A stretch of 50,619 bases of DNA from Acidobacteriota bacterium (lineage in GTDB: Bacteria; Acidobacteriota; Blastocatellia; Pyrinomonadales; Pyrinomonadaceae), in the NCBI GenBank assembly GCA_021323895.1, contig JAJPKD010000059.1:1-50619 (forward strand). The letters run 5' to 3'. The translations under genes were made by a program, and so were the position numbers. Of the stretch, positions 10,901 to 23,195 are shown in pieces. Below the pieces are notes generated by a model. The model did not search any database. It saw only the letters and a program-made list of their open reading frames with translations, and was not told where the DNA came from. Every line of letters begins with the position of its first letter. Position 1 is the first letter of the stretch.

Positions 10901-11085
10901 TCCTAATCAACGCAACAGAGAGCGACATTCCGAAGGTAAATCAGCCATCGCTCGATCGCATGAAAGAACTGAACGCGCAGTGGGCGATTTTGAAAGCTCG
11001 CGCTAATGAGTTTAATGACCGCGACATTCCGGCGTTGAACAAGAAGATGTGGGATGCGGGGCTGGGCGCTATCTGGAGGTTTTAA
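7924..11085 (+). CDS. Exported VPS10/sortilin-like Asp-box beta-propeller protein
   Basis: This 1053-residue protein has an N-terminal signal peptide (MKRTF then a hydrophobic stretch to Val-Ser-Ala-Gln). About eleven Asp-box (BNR) motifs of the type S-x-D-x-G-x-T-W follow over residues 60-690, as in [12 protein letters not shown]. Such repeats form sialidase/sortilin-like propellers. The last 250 residues hold a beta-sandwich and a helical region. Acidobacteriota annotations often call these 'glycosyl hydrolase', but no catalytic residues can be assigned here. The ATG at 7924 was preferred over a GTG at 7909 because a GAGG ribosome site precedes it and the signal peptide starts there. It appears to be monocistronic. 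Confidence 0.82.
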   Translation: MKRTFVSALVLSFFLISVSAQTKQPATDDYNSIFKALKWRSIGPFRGGRSNCATGVVGDPKTYYMCTVGGGLWKTDDMGLTWRNVSDGFFKTGTIGAVAVAESDPNVVYVGMGEHAVRGVMTSSGDGVYKSTDAGKTWKKIGLDETRHISRIVIDPKNPNIVIVAAQGALYAPNKERGLFKSTDGGATWKNVLFVNDKTGAAELSMDMTNPRILYAAMWEHGRLPWRVISGGPGSGLYKSTDEGETWERMKDGLPEEMGKMAIAVSRSNPEKVYALIESDSNKEAGGLFVSNDTGKKWSRITNDHRLLQRAWYYIELFLDPKNDDTIYVMSAPALRSTDGGRTWENLGGTHGDFHDLWINPDSPQNMIISNDGGSAISFNGGKTWTSQYNEPTGQFYRINVDNQFPYRIYGGQQDNTSVSIASRELGSGGITNASWTPSAGGESAFLAFDPNDPKLVLGGSYQGTIEVLNVNAKGSTQIMEAPIQYLGMDAKDIKYRFNWNAPIVWDPHESATFYHGAQLVLKTTDWGKTWKEISPDLTRNEKEKQGRAGVPYTNEEVGAENYGTLAYIAVSPHEKGVIWTGSDDGFVQLTRDGGATWKNVTPAGLQECLVNAIEVSPHDKGTAYIATTRYKFNDHRPGLYKTTDYGAHWTKIDNGIPANAFTRVVRQDDVRKDLLFAGTELGLFISWDGGNHWSPFQLNLPITPITDLRVYKGNLIAATSGRAFWILDDLNVLRQYKSNAPAFGLYQPSGAYLVNASSELDGTSEEFKGANPYRGVNPASGVVIYYNLPELKKDDQISMEIKDADGNVVRTFTSKADEKAKQWEGAPKPDPRLPKNKGLNRFVWDMRYQTMPGVPDVDMEVSFAGHKASPGKYSITLKFGAQTASTEAEILANPLYPTDAATYREYHQTMLSRENELTTMHRMVNDLYDKQKQLESLINSIPAGNKYDALKKDAEALLTKMKAWDEDMIQRKSKAYDDVENFPNKFTANYLFLINATESDIPKVNQPSLDRMKELNAQWAILKARANEFNDRDIPALNKKMWDAGLGAIWRF

Positions 11086-11216
11086 GCCACACTCTGCTCA
11101 ACATCAGACTTCTACTTTTTTGCCGCCGATGTGCCGCGCATCACGTCGCGCAATTTTCCGCAGTGATACGTTTGCCGTGTAATTCGATCATCTTTCCGTC
11201 GAATTAAGGAGTAATC

Positions 11217-11567
11217 ATGGCTTACAAAATCATTGAAGACTGTATTAACTGTGATGCTTGTCTCCCCGAATGTCCGAACGGCGCGATCTACAAAGGTGGC
11301 GACGAGTGGCGCTTTTCCGATGGCACCGATCTGAAAGGCATGATCGAAGTGCAGAGCGTTTCGGTCGATGCCGATGCACCACAAAGCGCGAAGGCCGACG
11401 ACTATTACTACATCGTCAGCGAGAAATGCACTGAGTGTGTCGGCTTTTTTGACGAGCCGCGTTGCGTCAGCGTTTGCCCGGTCGATTGTTGTATCTCTGA
11501 CCCTGACTTCGTTGAGACGCCGGAAGTCTTGCTCGCGAAACAGCAGACGATGCACTTAAACGCGTAG
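11217..11567 (+). CDS. 2[4Fe-4S] ferredoxin, YfhL/Alvin type
   Basis: A 116-residue ferredoxin with a first cluster motif [12 protein letters not shown] at residue 9 and a second motif [18 protein letters not shown] near residue 74. The extended spacing between the second and third cysteines of the second motif is typical of Alvin/YfhL ferredoxins. A 45-residue insertion between the clusters makes it longer than the usual 80-90 residues. A TAAGGAG ribosome site precedes the ATG. It probably carries low-potential electrons; no dedicated partner enzyme is adjacent. Confidence 0.88.
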   Translation: MAYKIIEDCINCDACLPECPNGAIYKGGDEWRFSDGTDLKGMIEVQSVSVDADAPQSAKADDYYYIVSEKCTECVGFFDEPRCVSVCPVDCCISDPDFVETPEVLLAKQQTMHLNA

Positions 11568-11610
11568 CGTCATTCTCGCTTCGGCTCTTCAAATACAGGG
11601 GTTTCCCCAT

Positions 11611-11651
11611 GGCCGTCTCTACGGTTTGCTTATCAGACTGTTGAGACGGCC
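11611..11651. repeat. Inverted repeat between ferredoxin and uspA-like gene
   Basis: Perfect 9-base arms GGCCGTCTC (11611-11619) and GAGACGGCC (11643-11651) are separated by 23 bases. No T-tract follows, so it is not a standard terminator. It could be a processing or attenuation hairpin in this 290-base gap, which otherwise shows no gene. Confidence 0.45.
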
Positions 11652-11857
11652 AAATGATTCAGGCCTCTCACTCCGAAGCTCTTGCTGGGTAAAGCTGCTC
11701 ACCGTCAGCGGCAAAATTTCGCAAACACAAAAATAGCTCAGTAGAACACCCGTTCTGTGCATCCAGTTAGCACGGCAAGCTTGGGCACGACCATTGCTGA
11801 AATCAGAATCAGTGACAATCATTCGCGAAACGATTTGTCGCAAGCGAGGGCAAAGAG

Positions 11858-12325
11858 ATGAGGATTCTGATCGCCATTGACGGTTCCCCTTTCAGCGATG
11901 CGGCGCTGGATGAAGTCGCCGGCCGGCCCTGGCCGAAAGGCTCTGAGATTATGATCGTGAGTGCGTACGAATTGCCGGTGGCGGCCACGCCGGAAGTTTG
12001 GGCGGTGCCTGGCGCTTACTACGAACAACTTGAGAGCGCCATTACCGCGCACGCAAACTCGATCATCAATTGCGCCATTTCAAAACTGCGGAAGGCCTTG
12101 CCCTCTGACATAACGATTAAGGGAAAAGCAGTTGCCGGTTCTCCGAAGCGAGTCATCTTGGACGAGGCTAACAATTGCAATGCAGACTTAATCGTGGTCG
12201 GCTCGCATGGTTATCCTGCATGGGAGCGGTTATTACTCGGATCGGTTTCGCAGGCGGTGGTTTCGCATGCGAAGTGTTCGGTCGAGGTTGTGCGGCATAC
12301 TCATCCAGTGGCGTTGTTGAATTAA
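11858..12325 (+). CDS. Universal stress protein, UspA family
   Basis: The 155-residue single-domain UspA protein has the N-terminal strand MRILIAIDGS and a C-terminal nucleotide-binding motif GSHGYPAWERLLLGS, which fits G-x2-G-x9-G(S). This places it in the ATP-binding class. UspA proteins act in the cytoplasm in stress and growth arrest. Its stop codon overlaps that of the convergent ArsR-type gene by two bases. Confidence 0.88.
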   Translation: MRILIAIDGSPFSDAALDEVAGRPWPKGSEIMIVSAYELPVAATPEVWAVPGAYYEQLESAITAHANSIINCAISKLRKALPSDITIKGKAVAGSPKRVILDEANNCNADLIVVGSHGYPAWERLLLGSVSQAVVSHAKCSVEVVRHTHPVALLN

Positions 12326-12660
12326 GCGATCAATCGATGGCTGCCCTTGATTTGCTCATGCAGGACCTTACGAATTAGCTGGCAAGCCTGCTTCACTTCG
12401 GGCATGGCGAGCGAGCAATAGATTTGCTTGCCATTGCGACGGGTAGCGACGACGCCGGCGGATTTCAGAATCGCCAGGTGTTGAGAAATCCCCGTCTTGG
12501 AAATTCCCATAGTTTCCTGCAACTGTGACACGCCCTGCTCGCCCTGCCCCAGCAGATCGAGAATCTGTAAACGCGCCGGATGCGCGAACGCTTTGCAGAT
12601 ACGGGCCTGACGCTCGAAGATTTCCGATTCGATACTCCGTTTGACCTTGTTCTTTGCCAT
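12322..12660 (-). CDS. ArsR/SmtB-family transcriptional regulator
   Basis: A 112-residue winged-helix regulator. The landmarks are FAHPARLQILDLL near residue 25, the recognition helix GISKTGISQHLAILKSAG near 52-69 and the wing TRRNGKQIYCSL. The ELxCV metal site is absent. Cysteines lie at residues 22, 82 and 93, so thiol or persulfide sensing is possible but unproven. The ATG at 12660 begins 80 bases downstream of the octaheme cytochrome gene on the same strand, so it may regulate the cytochrome-porin operon. A longer frame overlapping the cytochrome gene is rejected. Confidence 0.85.
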   Translation of the reverse strand: MAKNKVKRSIESEIFERQARICKAFAHPARLQILDLLGQGEQGVSQLQETMGISKTGISQHLAILKSAGVVATRRNGKQIYCSLAMPEVKQACQLIRKVLHEQIKGSHRLIA

Positions 12661-12740
12661 TGGTGAAAAGAGAGCAGGGCGAGTGGTTTCAGAGACTGGT
12701 CGCTCCGGTCGTCGCCCTGCCTGCTTTTGCGTCTCCTTTC

Positions 12741-14159
12741 CTATTTTTCGGCAGTCGATTGCGACTTCATCGGATTGCCCGGATATCCGAGCGCTTTCCA
12801 ATCAAACCGGCCATGCTGCCCATGACAAGCGATGCAGCGGAGAGCATTCTCCGCCGGTTGCACGCCGTGAAAGATCCCCATGTAGCGCGTCGTGTCGGCC
12901 CAAGTGTACTGCGCATTGTCGATGCCGTACATCTCTTTAGCGGCGCTCTTCACGGCCGGATCGATCTTTCCATCAGGAAAGAATTGCTCGACCGTGATCG
13001 GAATGATCCAGTTCTTCCCGGTTAGCAATGGCAGCTTCGCTTTATGAACCTTGAAAGCGAAGATCTTCGACTTCGGATCATCACGCGAGCCTTGCGGCAC
13101 CATCATTCCCACTGAACCATCCGCTAAACGCATCGCGGCCTCGCCGGGCAATTGCGCTTTGGTCATGCCGTTGAACCATGCGTACACCGGCGTAACGTCT
13201 TTCTGCAAAGTGATCGTGGCCGTGTAACGGTTCGTCTGTTCATTGAAGAGCGGCGTTGACCAATCGCGCACCATGTCCGTCGGTTCTTCGCGCGCAAAGC
13301 TCGGAATGTGACAGACCGTGCAGTTGATCCGCTTGGCGTGACGATTCAGCGCCTCCATTTTGTGCGGCGCTGAGGTGTGGCAGCCGCCGCTGTCGCACGT
13401 CAACGGATTGTTTGGCATGTCTGAACCCGAAAGATCGGCGCCGCGACCTCGGACGTGGTGGTCCGATCCGGCATGGCAGGAAACGCACTGCATGTTCTTG
13501 CTGGTGCTAGCCATGTGCACGTCAAAGTCGCGATCAGGATCAGCAAGTTTGTATTCGATGTCGCCGCGCTTGTAATTCGGTCCGCCGCCTGACGCCGCGT
13601 GACAACGCAAACACATTGCGCGCGTCGGCAGCGAGATACGCTTCGCCACCGAATCCAGACCCTCAACGTTGTTCCAAAGAATTGGTCGCCATTGAAAGCC
13701 GCCTTTGTCATCGGAATAAAGGTCGCGCCGGTAGCCGCTTGCATGACACATCAGGCAATCGATGTTTTCGAGTTGCGCCTGACTCATCTTGTCTGAAGGC
13801 AACAACCCGCGACCTGCGTGACAAGCGGAACAACCACGGCTGATTACATCTCCGCGCGAATTCTTGACCAGCCCGATCCAATTTCCGGTCGGGCTGGTGC
13901 AAAAATCATTTATCGTGTTCAGCTTTCCCAGTTGCTTGCCGCCGGCATTGACGATGTTCGGCGCCGGTCCGCGCCACTGGTAATGCTGCGAATGAAAAAA
14001 TGACTCGGCCTGTTTCTGGTGACACTCCAGACAGGTCTTCGTGCCCTCGTAATGACTGAAGTATTCGGCGTGCGCGTATTGCTTTTCAGTTTGCGCCTGA
14101 GCCAAACCAACCACGAGGCCGAGTATCAAGAGAGTGAAGATGAATTTGCTTCTCATCAT
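12741..14159 (-). CDS. Octaheme cytochrome c, tetrathionate reductase (OTR) family
   Basis: The 472-residue protein has a signal peptide (residues 1-23). It carries seven CXXCH heme sites, at about 43, 110, 135, 183, 225, 280 and 442, plus one CX4CH site (CDSGGCH at 255), giving eight hemes. The wide gap between hemes 7 and 8 and the 'HYEGTKTCLECH' opening fit the octaheme tetrathionate reductase family, known for a Lys-ligated active-site heme. Related enzymes reduce tetrathionate, nitrite or hydroxylamine in vitro, so the in vivo substrate is open. An AGGAGGG ribosome site precedes the start. The gene is 6 bases downstream of the porin gene. Confidence 0.85.
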   Translation of the reverse strand: MMRSKFIFTLLILGLVVGLAQAQTEKQYAHAEYFSHYEGTKTCLECHQKQAESFFHSQHYQWRGPAPNIVNAGGKQLGKLNTINDFCTSPTGNWIGLVKNSRGDVISRGCSACHAGRGLLPSDKMSQAQLENIDCLMCHASGYRRDLYSDDKGGFQWRPILWNNVEGLDSVAKRISLPTRAMCLRCHAASGGGPNYKRGDIEYKLADPDRDFDVHMASTSKNMQCVSCHAGSDHHVRGRGADLSGSDMPNNPLTCDSGGCHTSAPHKMEALNRHAKRINCTVCHIPSFAREEPTDMVRDWSTPLFNEQTNRYTATITLQKDVTPVYAWFNGMTKAQLPGEAAMRLADGSVGMMVPQGSRDDPKSKIFAFKVHKAKLPLLTGKNWIIPITVEQFFPDGKIDPAVKSAAKEMYGIDNAQYTWADTTRYMGIFHGVQPAENALRCIACHGQHGRFDWKALGYPGNPMKSQSTAEK

Positions 14160-14165
14160 CCCTCC

Positions 14166-15956
14166 TCAGAAGCGCGTGATCATGCTGAGCGTGAACATCT
14201 GCGCTTTCTTGTAAGTCGGAAAGCCAAGTATCGGATTCGAATCGAGCAGCTTCGGCGAGCCCACGTGCCAACCCGATCCCGAATACTTGTAGTTGTAGTA
14301 CATATAATCCGCCTTCACGATGAAACGGCTGTTGATCCGGTGCGTCAGATAAGTCTCGAACACATCGCCGCGCGTGTTCGTCTTCGGCGAGATGATGTCG
14401 TCTTCGGCCTGCGCGAAGTTGAACCAGTACTTGCTGCCGTGATTGAACTCGAACCCGGCTTTGGTTTTGTCTTCGTTCTTGAAGCTGTAACGCGCGCCGA
14501 CGTACATCATGTAACCGTTGTGATTCACGGGCGTCTCAAACGGATCTGAACCAAGCCCGCCAAACAGCGTCGTCAATCCATTAGGTCTCAGCCCAACGTA
14601 GTTCAAGCTGCCGAACACGTCCCATTGGCCAAACTTCCTGGTCAGGTTAATGCCCGCCAGGTTCATGTTTCCGAGATTCGTCGAAGGCGTAAACCGCATG
14701 ATGACCGGAGCACCAACTGTGTCGCCCGTGAGCGGATTGTTCGGGAGCACGACGAGTCCATTAAATCCGTCGGTCACGTCGAAGGCTCGCGCGATCGTCA
14801 GTTGCACCAAGCTCTTATCGGTCGTCCATAGATCGAGGTTGCCTCCGGCGAAATGCACGTCCTTCAGACGGTCTTCCGGCCGCTTCAACAGATCGCCATT
14901 GCCGAATCCCGATTCGTATCCCAGTCCATAACAGAACCTGAACACGGAATTCTTGCCCAGGTGATAGCCAAAAGTAAGTCCGTCGAATTGATAGTTGATG
15001 AGAGCGCCGGAAGGTGTGCCGCCGCGCAATTCATCATCGCGATAATTCATTGGAGGGCCATCCGTCGAAGGCCGTCGTCCGATCGACAGGAAGAAATTCG
15101 ATCCGCCGATCTTGTTCCAGGTGAAGTACGCGCGTTCGACGCGAATCATGTCGCCACTGGGAACGCCGGCAGTTGTGCCATCGACGTTCAGCGAAGTTGG
15201 TTGTCCGTTGAAGGTCTGCACGCCGGTCGAATCGCCGAATACTTTGTACATGCTGAGGCGCGCCGTCACGCTGACATTCTCAGAAATCGGCGCTTCCAGT
15301 CTGAGCCGGAAACGATTCGTGTAAAGAATCTTGTTGTCAGCTTTGTAAGTAGGAACAAATGTTGACGGCATCAGCATGTTGAATAACTGCTGTTGCATTT
15401 GCGGCGAAAACTGACCCATCGCCGTCTTCAACTTGTCGAACGTCATGTTGTCAGTGAAGTATTTATAATCGCCGTAGTGTGTCGCCACCGCGTTGTTGAT
15501 TTCGTTGACGCTCATCGGCGGCCGGCCTAATACGTTCATGGCGAACATGCTTTTGACGACCAGGTTCTGCAGCATCATGCCGTCAAAGTGCGCCGGTACA
15601 GTGCCCTTGATCGAATGCGCTTCAAAGCGATAGTCACCGCCAAATCGTACCTTCGATAGTGCGCTGTCGCGTTCCTGCTTGGTTACGCGTTGGTCAAGTT
15701 CTTTCACCTTCGCTTGAGTGTCGGCTGCCGCTGGCTGTTCCTGTTGTTTCTTTTCCTGCGCGGCTAGACGTTCTTCCATCGCAGTGAGCATCTTGCGCAT
15801 TTGCTCGACCTCGGCGCGAAGTTGCTCTGTTTCAGTTTGGGGTTTTTGAACCGATTGATTGGATTGGCCTGTGGTGTCTGGCGGTGTGCTCTGGGCCCAG
15901 GCCACCGGCGCAGAGAACAAAAGAATTACGAAGAGGCTATAAATTAATTTATGCAT
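14166..15956 (-). CDS. Outer-membrane porin with N-terminal coiled coil (DUF3373-like)
   Basis: A 596-residue exported protein: signal peptide (ending near Trp-Ala-Gln), a coiled-coil segment at about 40-95 rich in Glu/Gln/Arg, then beta-barrel sequence with alternating aromatic strands to a C-terminal Phe, the usual outer-membrane signal. Landmarks such as 'SIGRRPSTDGPPMNYRD' and 'INYQFDGLTFGYHL' resemble the DUF3373 family, often found near multiheme cytochromes. An AGGAGG ribosome site precedes the ATG. Its position between two cytochrome genes suggests a barrel serving a redox module. Confidence 0.8.
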   Translation of the reverse strand: MHKLIYSLFVILLFSAPVAWAQSTPPDTTGQSNQSVQKPQTETEQLRAEVEQMRKMLTAMEERLAAQEKKQQEQPAAADTQAKVKELDQRVTKQERDSALSKVRFGGDYRFEAHSIKGTVPAHFDGMMLQNLVVKSMFAMNVLGRPPMSVNEINNAVATHYGDYKYFTDNMTFDKLKTAMGQFSPQMQQQLFNMLMPSTFVPTYKADNKILYTNRFRLRLEAPISENVSVTARLSMYKVFGDSTGVQTFNGQPTSLNVDGTTAGVPSGDMIRVERAYFTWNKIGGSNFFLSIGRRPSTDGPPMNYRDDELRGGTPSGALINYQFDGLTFGYHLGKNSVFRFCYGLGYESGFGNGDLLKRPEDRLKDVHFAGGNLDLWTTDKSLVQLTIARAFDVTDGFNGLVVLPNNPLTGDTVGAPVIMRFTPSTNLGNMNLAGINLTRKFGQWDVFGSLNYVGLRPNGLTTLFGGLGSDPFETPVNHNGYMMYVGARYSFKNEDKTKAGFEFNHGSKYWFNFAQAEDDIISPKTNTRGDVFETYLTHRINSRFIVKADYMYYNYKYSGSGWHVGSPKLLDSNPILGFPTYKKAQMFTLSMITRF

Positions 15957-15998
15957 GTGGTGCCCCTCCTTTCCGGGGAAGCGAAGCGGCTTCGGAAA

Positions 15999-16373
15999 TC
16001 ATTCGCCGCTACAAGTTTGCGGCTGTTCCGAATCTGCCGCGTGGTCAACTGCAAATTTCTCGATAGCTTTCAGTTGCTCGGGCGTTAGCATCTCGAGCAG
16101 TTTCTGGTTCATGCCCGGCATGCTTGCGTTTTTGTGTGCCGGCACGAGCTTGTTCTTGAAAAAAATTTTCCACTGATCCTGCGTCAAACTCATTGGGCTG
16201 TACTCTCCGCTCGCAGAACCTTTTTCGTGGCACACGCGGCAATTCTGTTTGTAGAGATCTTTGCCGCTCTTGCTCTGGGCCGTCGTCGATCCGCTTAACG
16301 CGAACGTCAACATCAGCAGACAGAGGGATGCTGTGGCCAATGAGACGAGCAAAGTTGGTTTAGTTACGCTCAT
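15999..16373 (-). CDS. Mono-heme cytochrome c
   Basis: The 124-residue exported class-I cytochrome has a signal peptide to about residue 33, one heme site CRVCH near residue 45 and probable Met ligands in the SMPGM stretch. 'SGEYSPMSLTQDQW' follows the heme site. It is the first gene of the cytochrome-porin-octaheme operon, with a strong GGAGGAAG ribosome site. It probably shuttles electrons in the periplasm to or from the octaheme enzyme. Confidence 0.85.
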   Translation of the reverse strand: MSVTKPTLLVSLATASLCLLMLTFALSGSTTAQSKSGKDLYKQNCRVCHEKGSASGEYSPMSLTQDQWKIFFKNKLVPAHKNASMPGMNQKLLEMLTPEQLKAIEKFAVDHAADSEQPQTCSGE

Positions 16374-16728
16374 GTCTTCCTCCTTTCCTATGTCGATTAT
16401 TGAACGCAGCGAGAAAAACTTGGGCGAATCGCTGTCCCTAATTTAGCAATAGCAGGGCCAGTCGGTCGCGCTCTTTTACGGCACGCGCATCGTCGCAGCA
16501 AGCGTCTCAGAATCGGCGGGTTTTTGGCGTATTTGAACCAAAACAGCTAGGGCCTGGAGCTTTCAGCCTCGGTTCATAGCGCGTGAAAAATGCGCAATTA
16601 CACTCACACAGTTGCGGAATCTTGCAACTGTGCAACCTGCGAATCATTGAGTTTGCTGTGAAGTTCGGCGCCCGGGTGGCGGGAATGGTGATTGCTATTC
16701 AACTGCAGCAGGGAGGTCTATTTCGCCA
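16374..16728. other. Divergent promoter region between cytochrome and efflux operons
   Basis: A 355-base gap between the minus-strand cytochrome operon and the plus-strand DUF2892/efflux operon. It should hold both promoters. The one clear element is the perfect inverted repeat at 16607-16632. I found no convincing -35/-10 pair and no small gene. Confidence 0.5.
16607..16632. promoter_or_regulatory. Perfect 9-base inverted repeat, candidate operator
   Basis: CACAGTTGC (16607-16615) and GCAACTGTG (16624-16632) are exact reverse complements with an 8-base centre. The site lies about 100 bases before the DUF2892/RND operon in the divergent region. The symmetry suits a dimeric repressor, or an RNA hairpin; no T-tract follows. 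Confidence 0.45.
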
Positions 16729-16932
16729 ATGACCATCGAACGTTATTTGAGACTGATCGCGGGCCTTTTCGTCCTGCTCACAGTGCTGCTCGGTTATTTC
16801 TTCAGCCCCTACTGGTTTCTGTTCACCGGATTCGTGGCGCTCAACCTGATTCAATCGGCCTTCACCAACTGGTGCCCGATGATGACCTTTCTGCGCAAGC
16901 TCGGCGCGAAGAACGAAGGGCAAAGGGCATAG
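16729..16932 (+). CDS. DUF2892 (YgaP-like) inner membrane protein
   Basis: A 67-residue protein with two transmembrane helices and the family landmark 'NWCPMMTFLRKLG' at the C-terminal side of the second. DUF2892 proteins are often found alone or fused to rhodanese and are linked to sulfur handling. A GGGAGGT ribosome site precedes the ATG. The outer-membrane efflux gene begins 11 bases after the stop, so it probably leads the efflux operon. Confidence 0.8.
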   Translation: MTIERYLRLIAGLFVLLTVLLGYFFSPYWFLFTGFVALNLIQSAFTNWCPMMTFLRKLGAKNEGQRA

Positions 16933-16943
16933 AACGAACCGCG

Positions 16944-18332
16944 ATGTCGAAAAAGTCCGGTCGAATGAAAATTGTTTCCTTCGTTTTAGGCATTGTTCTG
17001 CTCGCCGGATCGCTGTCGAAAGTTGGCTTGGCGCAAAACGATGCCACTCAAACGGGGCCGCTTTCGCTTTCGCGCGCAGTCGAAATTGCCTTGCAGAGAA
17101 ATCCCGCTACAAAAGTCACAGCCGCCGGGCGCGCCATGGCTGACGCTGAGTTACGCGAAGCGCGCACCGGACGGTTCCCTCTGTTGCAGGCTTCTGAGAA
17201 TTTCACCGCGAGCAACAATCCGGTCTTTGTGTTCGGGAGTTTGTTGGAACAGGGCAGATTCACCACAAAGAATTTCGATCTGAACTCGCTCAATCATCCA
17301 TCGTCGCTGAGCAACTTTCGTTCGGCGGTAACGCTGCAGGTGCCAATTTTCGATCAGCGTTTGACCGAGACGCGGGTAAAGCAGGCGCGAATCAAAACGG
17401 GGCAAGCGGATCTGCAAGCCGATCGGGTCGAGCAGCAGCTTCGCTTTGAAGTCGTTCGCAGCTACTACGGTTTGTTGCTGGCTCAGGCGCGGCTGAATGT
17501 CGCTGATGAAGCTGTTAAGACCGCAGAAGCCGACGTGAAGCGCGCGCGCGACATGTTCGAGAGCGGGCTGGTGGTTCATTCCGATCTGCTCGCGGCTGAA
17601 GTTCAGTTGTCGGAATTTCGGCAACAGAAAATTCAGGCGAACGGCGAGGTGGTAACTGCGATCGCGGCATTGAACACTGCGCTCGGCCTGCCAACGGAAT
17701 CATCACAGCAGCTGTCGGGTCAGCTCAGCGAAAAAAATTTCACCGTCGAATCGATTGAAGCGCTGCGCGCGCAGGCCTTGCAGAACCGCGCTGATTATCA
17801 GATCGCGATCTTGTCAACGCATGCCAGCGCAGCGCAGGTGCGCGGCGCTCGCGGCGAATGGTTGCCGCGGGTCGATGCCTTCGTCACCGCCGGGGCCAGC
17901 AGCCATTATTTTGCCGGCGGCAGTGGCGACTACGCAGCGGGCGCCAGCGTCACCTTCAATGTTTTCGATGCCGGCCGCAAGGCGCGCATCGACCAGGCGC
18001 ACGCTGCGGAATCGATGGCGAATGCGCAAGCCGAGCAACTCGCAAATCAGATTCGCTTCGAAGTCGTGCGCACTTTTCAGCAATACGTTTCAGCGCGCGA
18101 GCGTTTGGCCGTCGTTGCCCAAGTCGAAGCGCAAGCGACGGAAACTCTGCGCATCGTTCAAGACCGCTATCACGCGGGACTCACGACAATCACTGAGTTG
18201 CTACGCGCTGAGACCGCATTAGTCCGCGCGCGTTCGGATGTGCTTAACGCTCGCTACGATCAGTACGTTGGTTACGCGAACGTAATGCTCGCGATTGGTC
18301 AGTTGAAGGACGTTGCAGCGTTTGGTTCTTGA
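16944..18332 (+). CDS. TolC-family outer-membrane efflux protein
   Basis: The 462-residue protein has a signal peptide (after the MSKKSGRMK start, ending Gly-Leu-Ala-Gln). The TolC duplication follows: two similar halves, each with a long helical pair and the beta strands of the trimeric channel, including 'VTLQVPIFDQ' in half one and 'ASVTFNVFDAGRKARI' in half two. An alternative ATG lies at 16965. It is followed 15 bases later by the adaptor gene, so it is the exit duct of the tripartite RND system encoded here. Confidence 0.88.
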   Translation: MSKKSGRMKIVSFVLGIVLLAGSLSKVGLAQNDATQTGPLSLSRAVEIALQRNPATKVTAAGRAMADAELREARTGRFPLLQASENFTASNNPVFVFGSLLEQGRFTTKNFDLNSLNHPSSLSNFRSAVTLQVPIFDQRLTETRVKQARIKTGQADLQADRVEQQLRFEVVRSYYGLLLAQARLNVADEAVKTAEADVKRARDMFESGLVVHSDLLAAEVQLSEFRQQKIQANGEVVTAIAALNTALGLPTESSQQLSGQLSEKNFTVESIEALRAQALQNRADYQIAILSTHASAAQVRGARGEWLPRVDAFVTAGASSHYFAGGSGDYAAGASVTFNVFDAGRKARIDQAHAAESMANAQAEQLANQIRFEVVRTFQQYVSARERLAVVAQVEAQATETLRIVQDRYHAGLTTITELLRAETALVRARSDVLNARYDQYVGYANVMLAIGQLKDVAAFGS

Positions 18333-18347
18333 TGGTGGAGGTTGTTC

Positions 18348-19561
18348 ATGAAACGAATGTTATTGATTGCCACTCTTGTCGTATCGTTCCTCGTCATCGC
18401 CTGCTCGAAAAAGCCTGAGACTTCGCAACTATCGCCAATCGTTCAGGGCGCGAAGATCGAAACAGTCAAGACATCCTCCGTGGATGACTATTACGAAGCG
18501 GTCGGCACAGTGCGCGCGAAAACCAGCAGCGTTGTCGCAGCGCGCATTATGGGAAACATCGTCAGTCTGCGCGTGCGCGAAGGCGACCGCGTCCGGACCG
18601 GACAAACTTTAGTCGAGATCGAGAATCGTGATGCGCCAGTACAGATTCAAAAGGCACAGGCGGGCGTGCGCGAATCGAATGATGCGCTCGAGGAAGCCGA
18701 GCGAAATATTCGCGCGGCTGAATCAGCGCGGGCGGCTGCACGAGCGAATGAATCGCTGGCGTCATCAACGTTCAATCGTTACCAGGAGTTGTTCAATCGG
18801 CAATCAGTCAGCCCACAAGAGTTCGATGAAGTGCGAACGAAAATGGAAATCGCGATGGCTGAAACTCAGCGGGCTGAGCGAATGCTGCAAGCTGCGCGCG
18901 CACGTCAGAATCAGATGCTCGGTCGCATCGATCAGGCGAGAGCCGACGTGTCGAATGCGCGCATCTATGCGGGCTATTCACGGATCGCGTCGCCGATCAG
19001 CGGGGTCGTGGTAGCGAAGAATGTCGATGTCGGATCGATGGCCACGCCCGGCGCGCCGTTGCTGACGATCGAAAACGATGCGAACTACCAGCTAGAAGTC
19101 TCGGTCCAAGAATCGCAACTCAACAAAATTCATCTCGGCGATCAGGCGCGCGTTACGATCGAAGCGCTCGGCAATCAGGAACTGACTTGTTCAGTCGTCG
19201 AGATCGTTCCCACGGCCGATCCCAACAGCCGCAGCTATACCGTCAAATTGAGTTTGCCAAACGTCACCCCTCAGCAATTGCGTTCCGGTCTTTACGGTAA
19301 AGCCCGATTCATTAGCGGCGCGCGCAACGTTCTGTCCGTTCCTTGGAAGGCGATCACTCAAAACGGCCAGCTCGTCAGCGTGTTCGTCGTCGACACTTCC
19401 GGCACTGCGCGCATGCGTCTGATCACAACGGGAGAGAAGATTGGTGATCGAGTCGAAGTCCTCTCTGGCTTGAATGACGGCGAGCAAATCGTCAGCGAAA
19501 TCTTCTCTCAACTTAAAGACGGACCTCGCGTGCGCGAAGGACAGCAGGTCGCCGCCAAACA

Positions 19562-19565
<4 letters not shown>
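18348..19565 (+). CDS. RND efflux periplasmic adaptor lipoprotein
   Basis: A 405-residue membrane-fusion protein. The signal sequence ends in a lipobox (V-I-A-C, Cys 20). The lipoyl/barrel-sandwich halves surround a long coiled-coil hairpin (about residues 90-200), then '[20 protein letters not shown]', then the beta-barrel and membrane-proximal domains. The ATG at 18348 has a GGAGG ribosome site; a TTG at 18342 is less likely. Its TGA overlaps the pump ATG (ATGA), so pump translation is coupled. Confidence 0.9.
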
Positions 19566-22732
<3,167 letters not shown>

Positions 22733-22951
22733 ATGACCGTGCCCGTTCTTTACTACTTGAGCGAGCGAGGAAAGCACAAGCACGAAGAGATTGAATGTAT
22801 CGAAGTTGCGGACGAAATCCTGTCTGATGCTACTGAAGTCGAGGTTCAGAATGGACATGAAACCGCAACGTCGCCCGTGGAAGTTCACAGCGAACCGGCC
22901 AACGAAACTAAGAAACCTCAAGAAGAGCCGGTCTCAGCCAACGTCGAGTAA
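22733..22951 (+). pseudogene. Detached C-terminus of the RND pump
   Basis: These 72 codons are in the same frame as the pump and begin directly after its TGA (TGAATG). The first residues complete the last membrane helix, and the remainder is an acidic cytoplasmic tail rich in Glu, Pro and Thr. The ATG could allow reinitiation, giving a separate peptide, but a single nonsense change or sequencing error is the simpler reading. Confidence 0.7.
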
Positions 22952-23195
22952 TAAGCTCGCGCAACCTCGGCACCGGCGCGATCGCGTAGCGCGTTTCCTC
23001 GCAAAGACTGCGCAGCTTTCCACCGCGGAAATTTTCACACCACCTGATTTCCCGCGCACTTTGATTCCCTTTCTGATCGGCATATCCGTTGCGATAACTT
23101 AAAACAAAAAATGCGAACAAGTGTGCGCGGCCATCGATTCGTAAGGCGCGAGTCTAAACCGTTCTGAAGTTTGAATCTGAAAAGAAGGAGGAATC

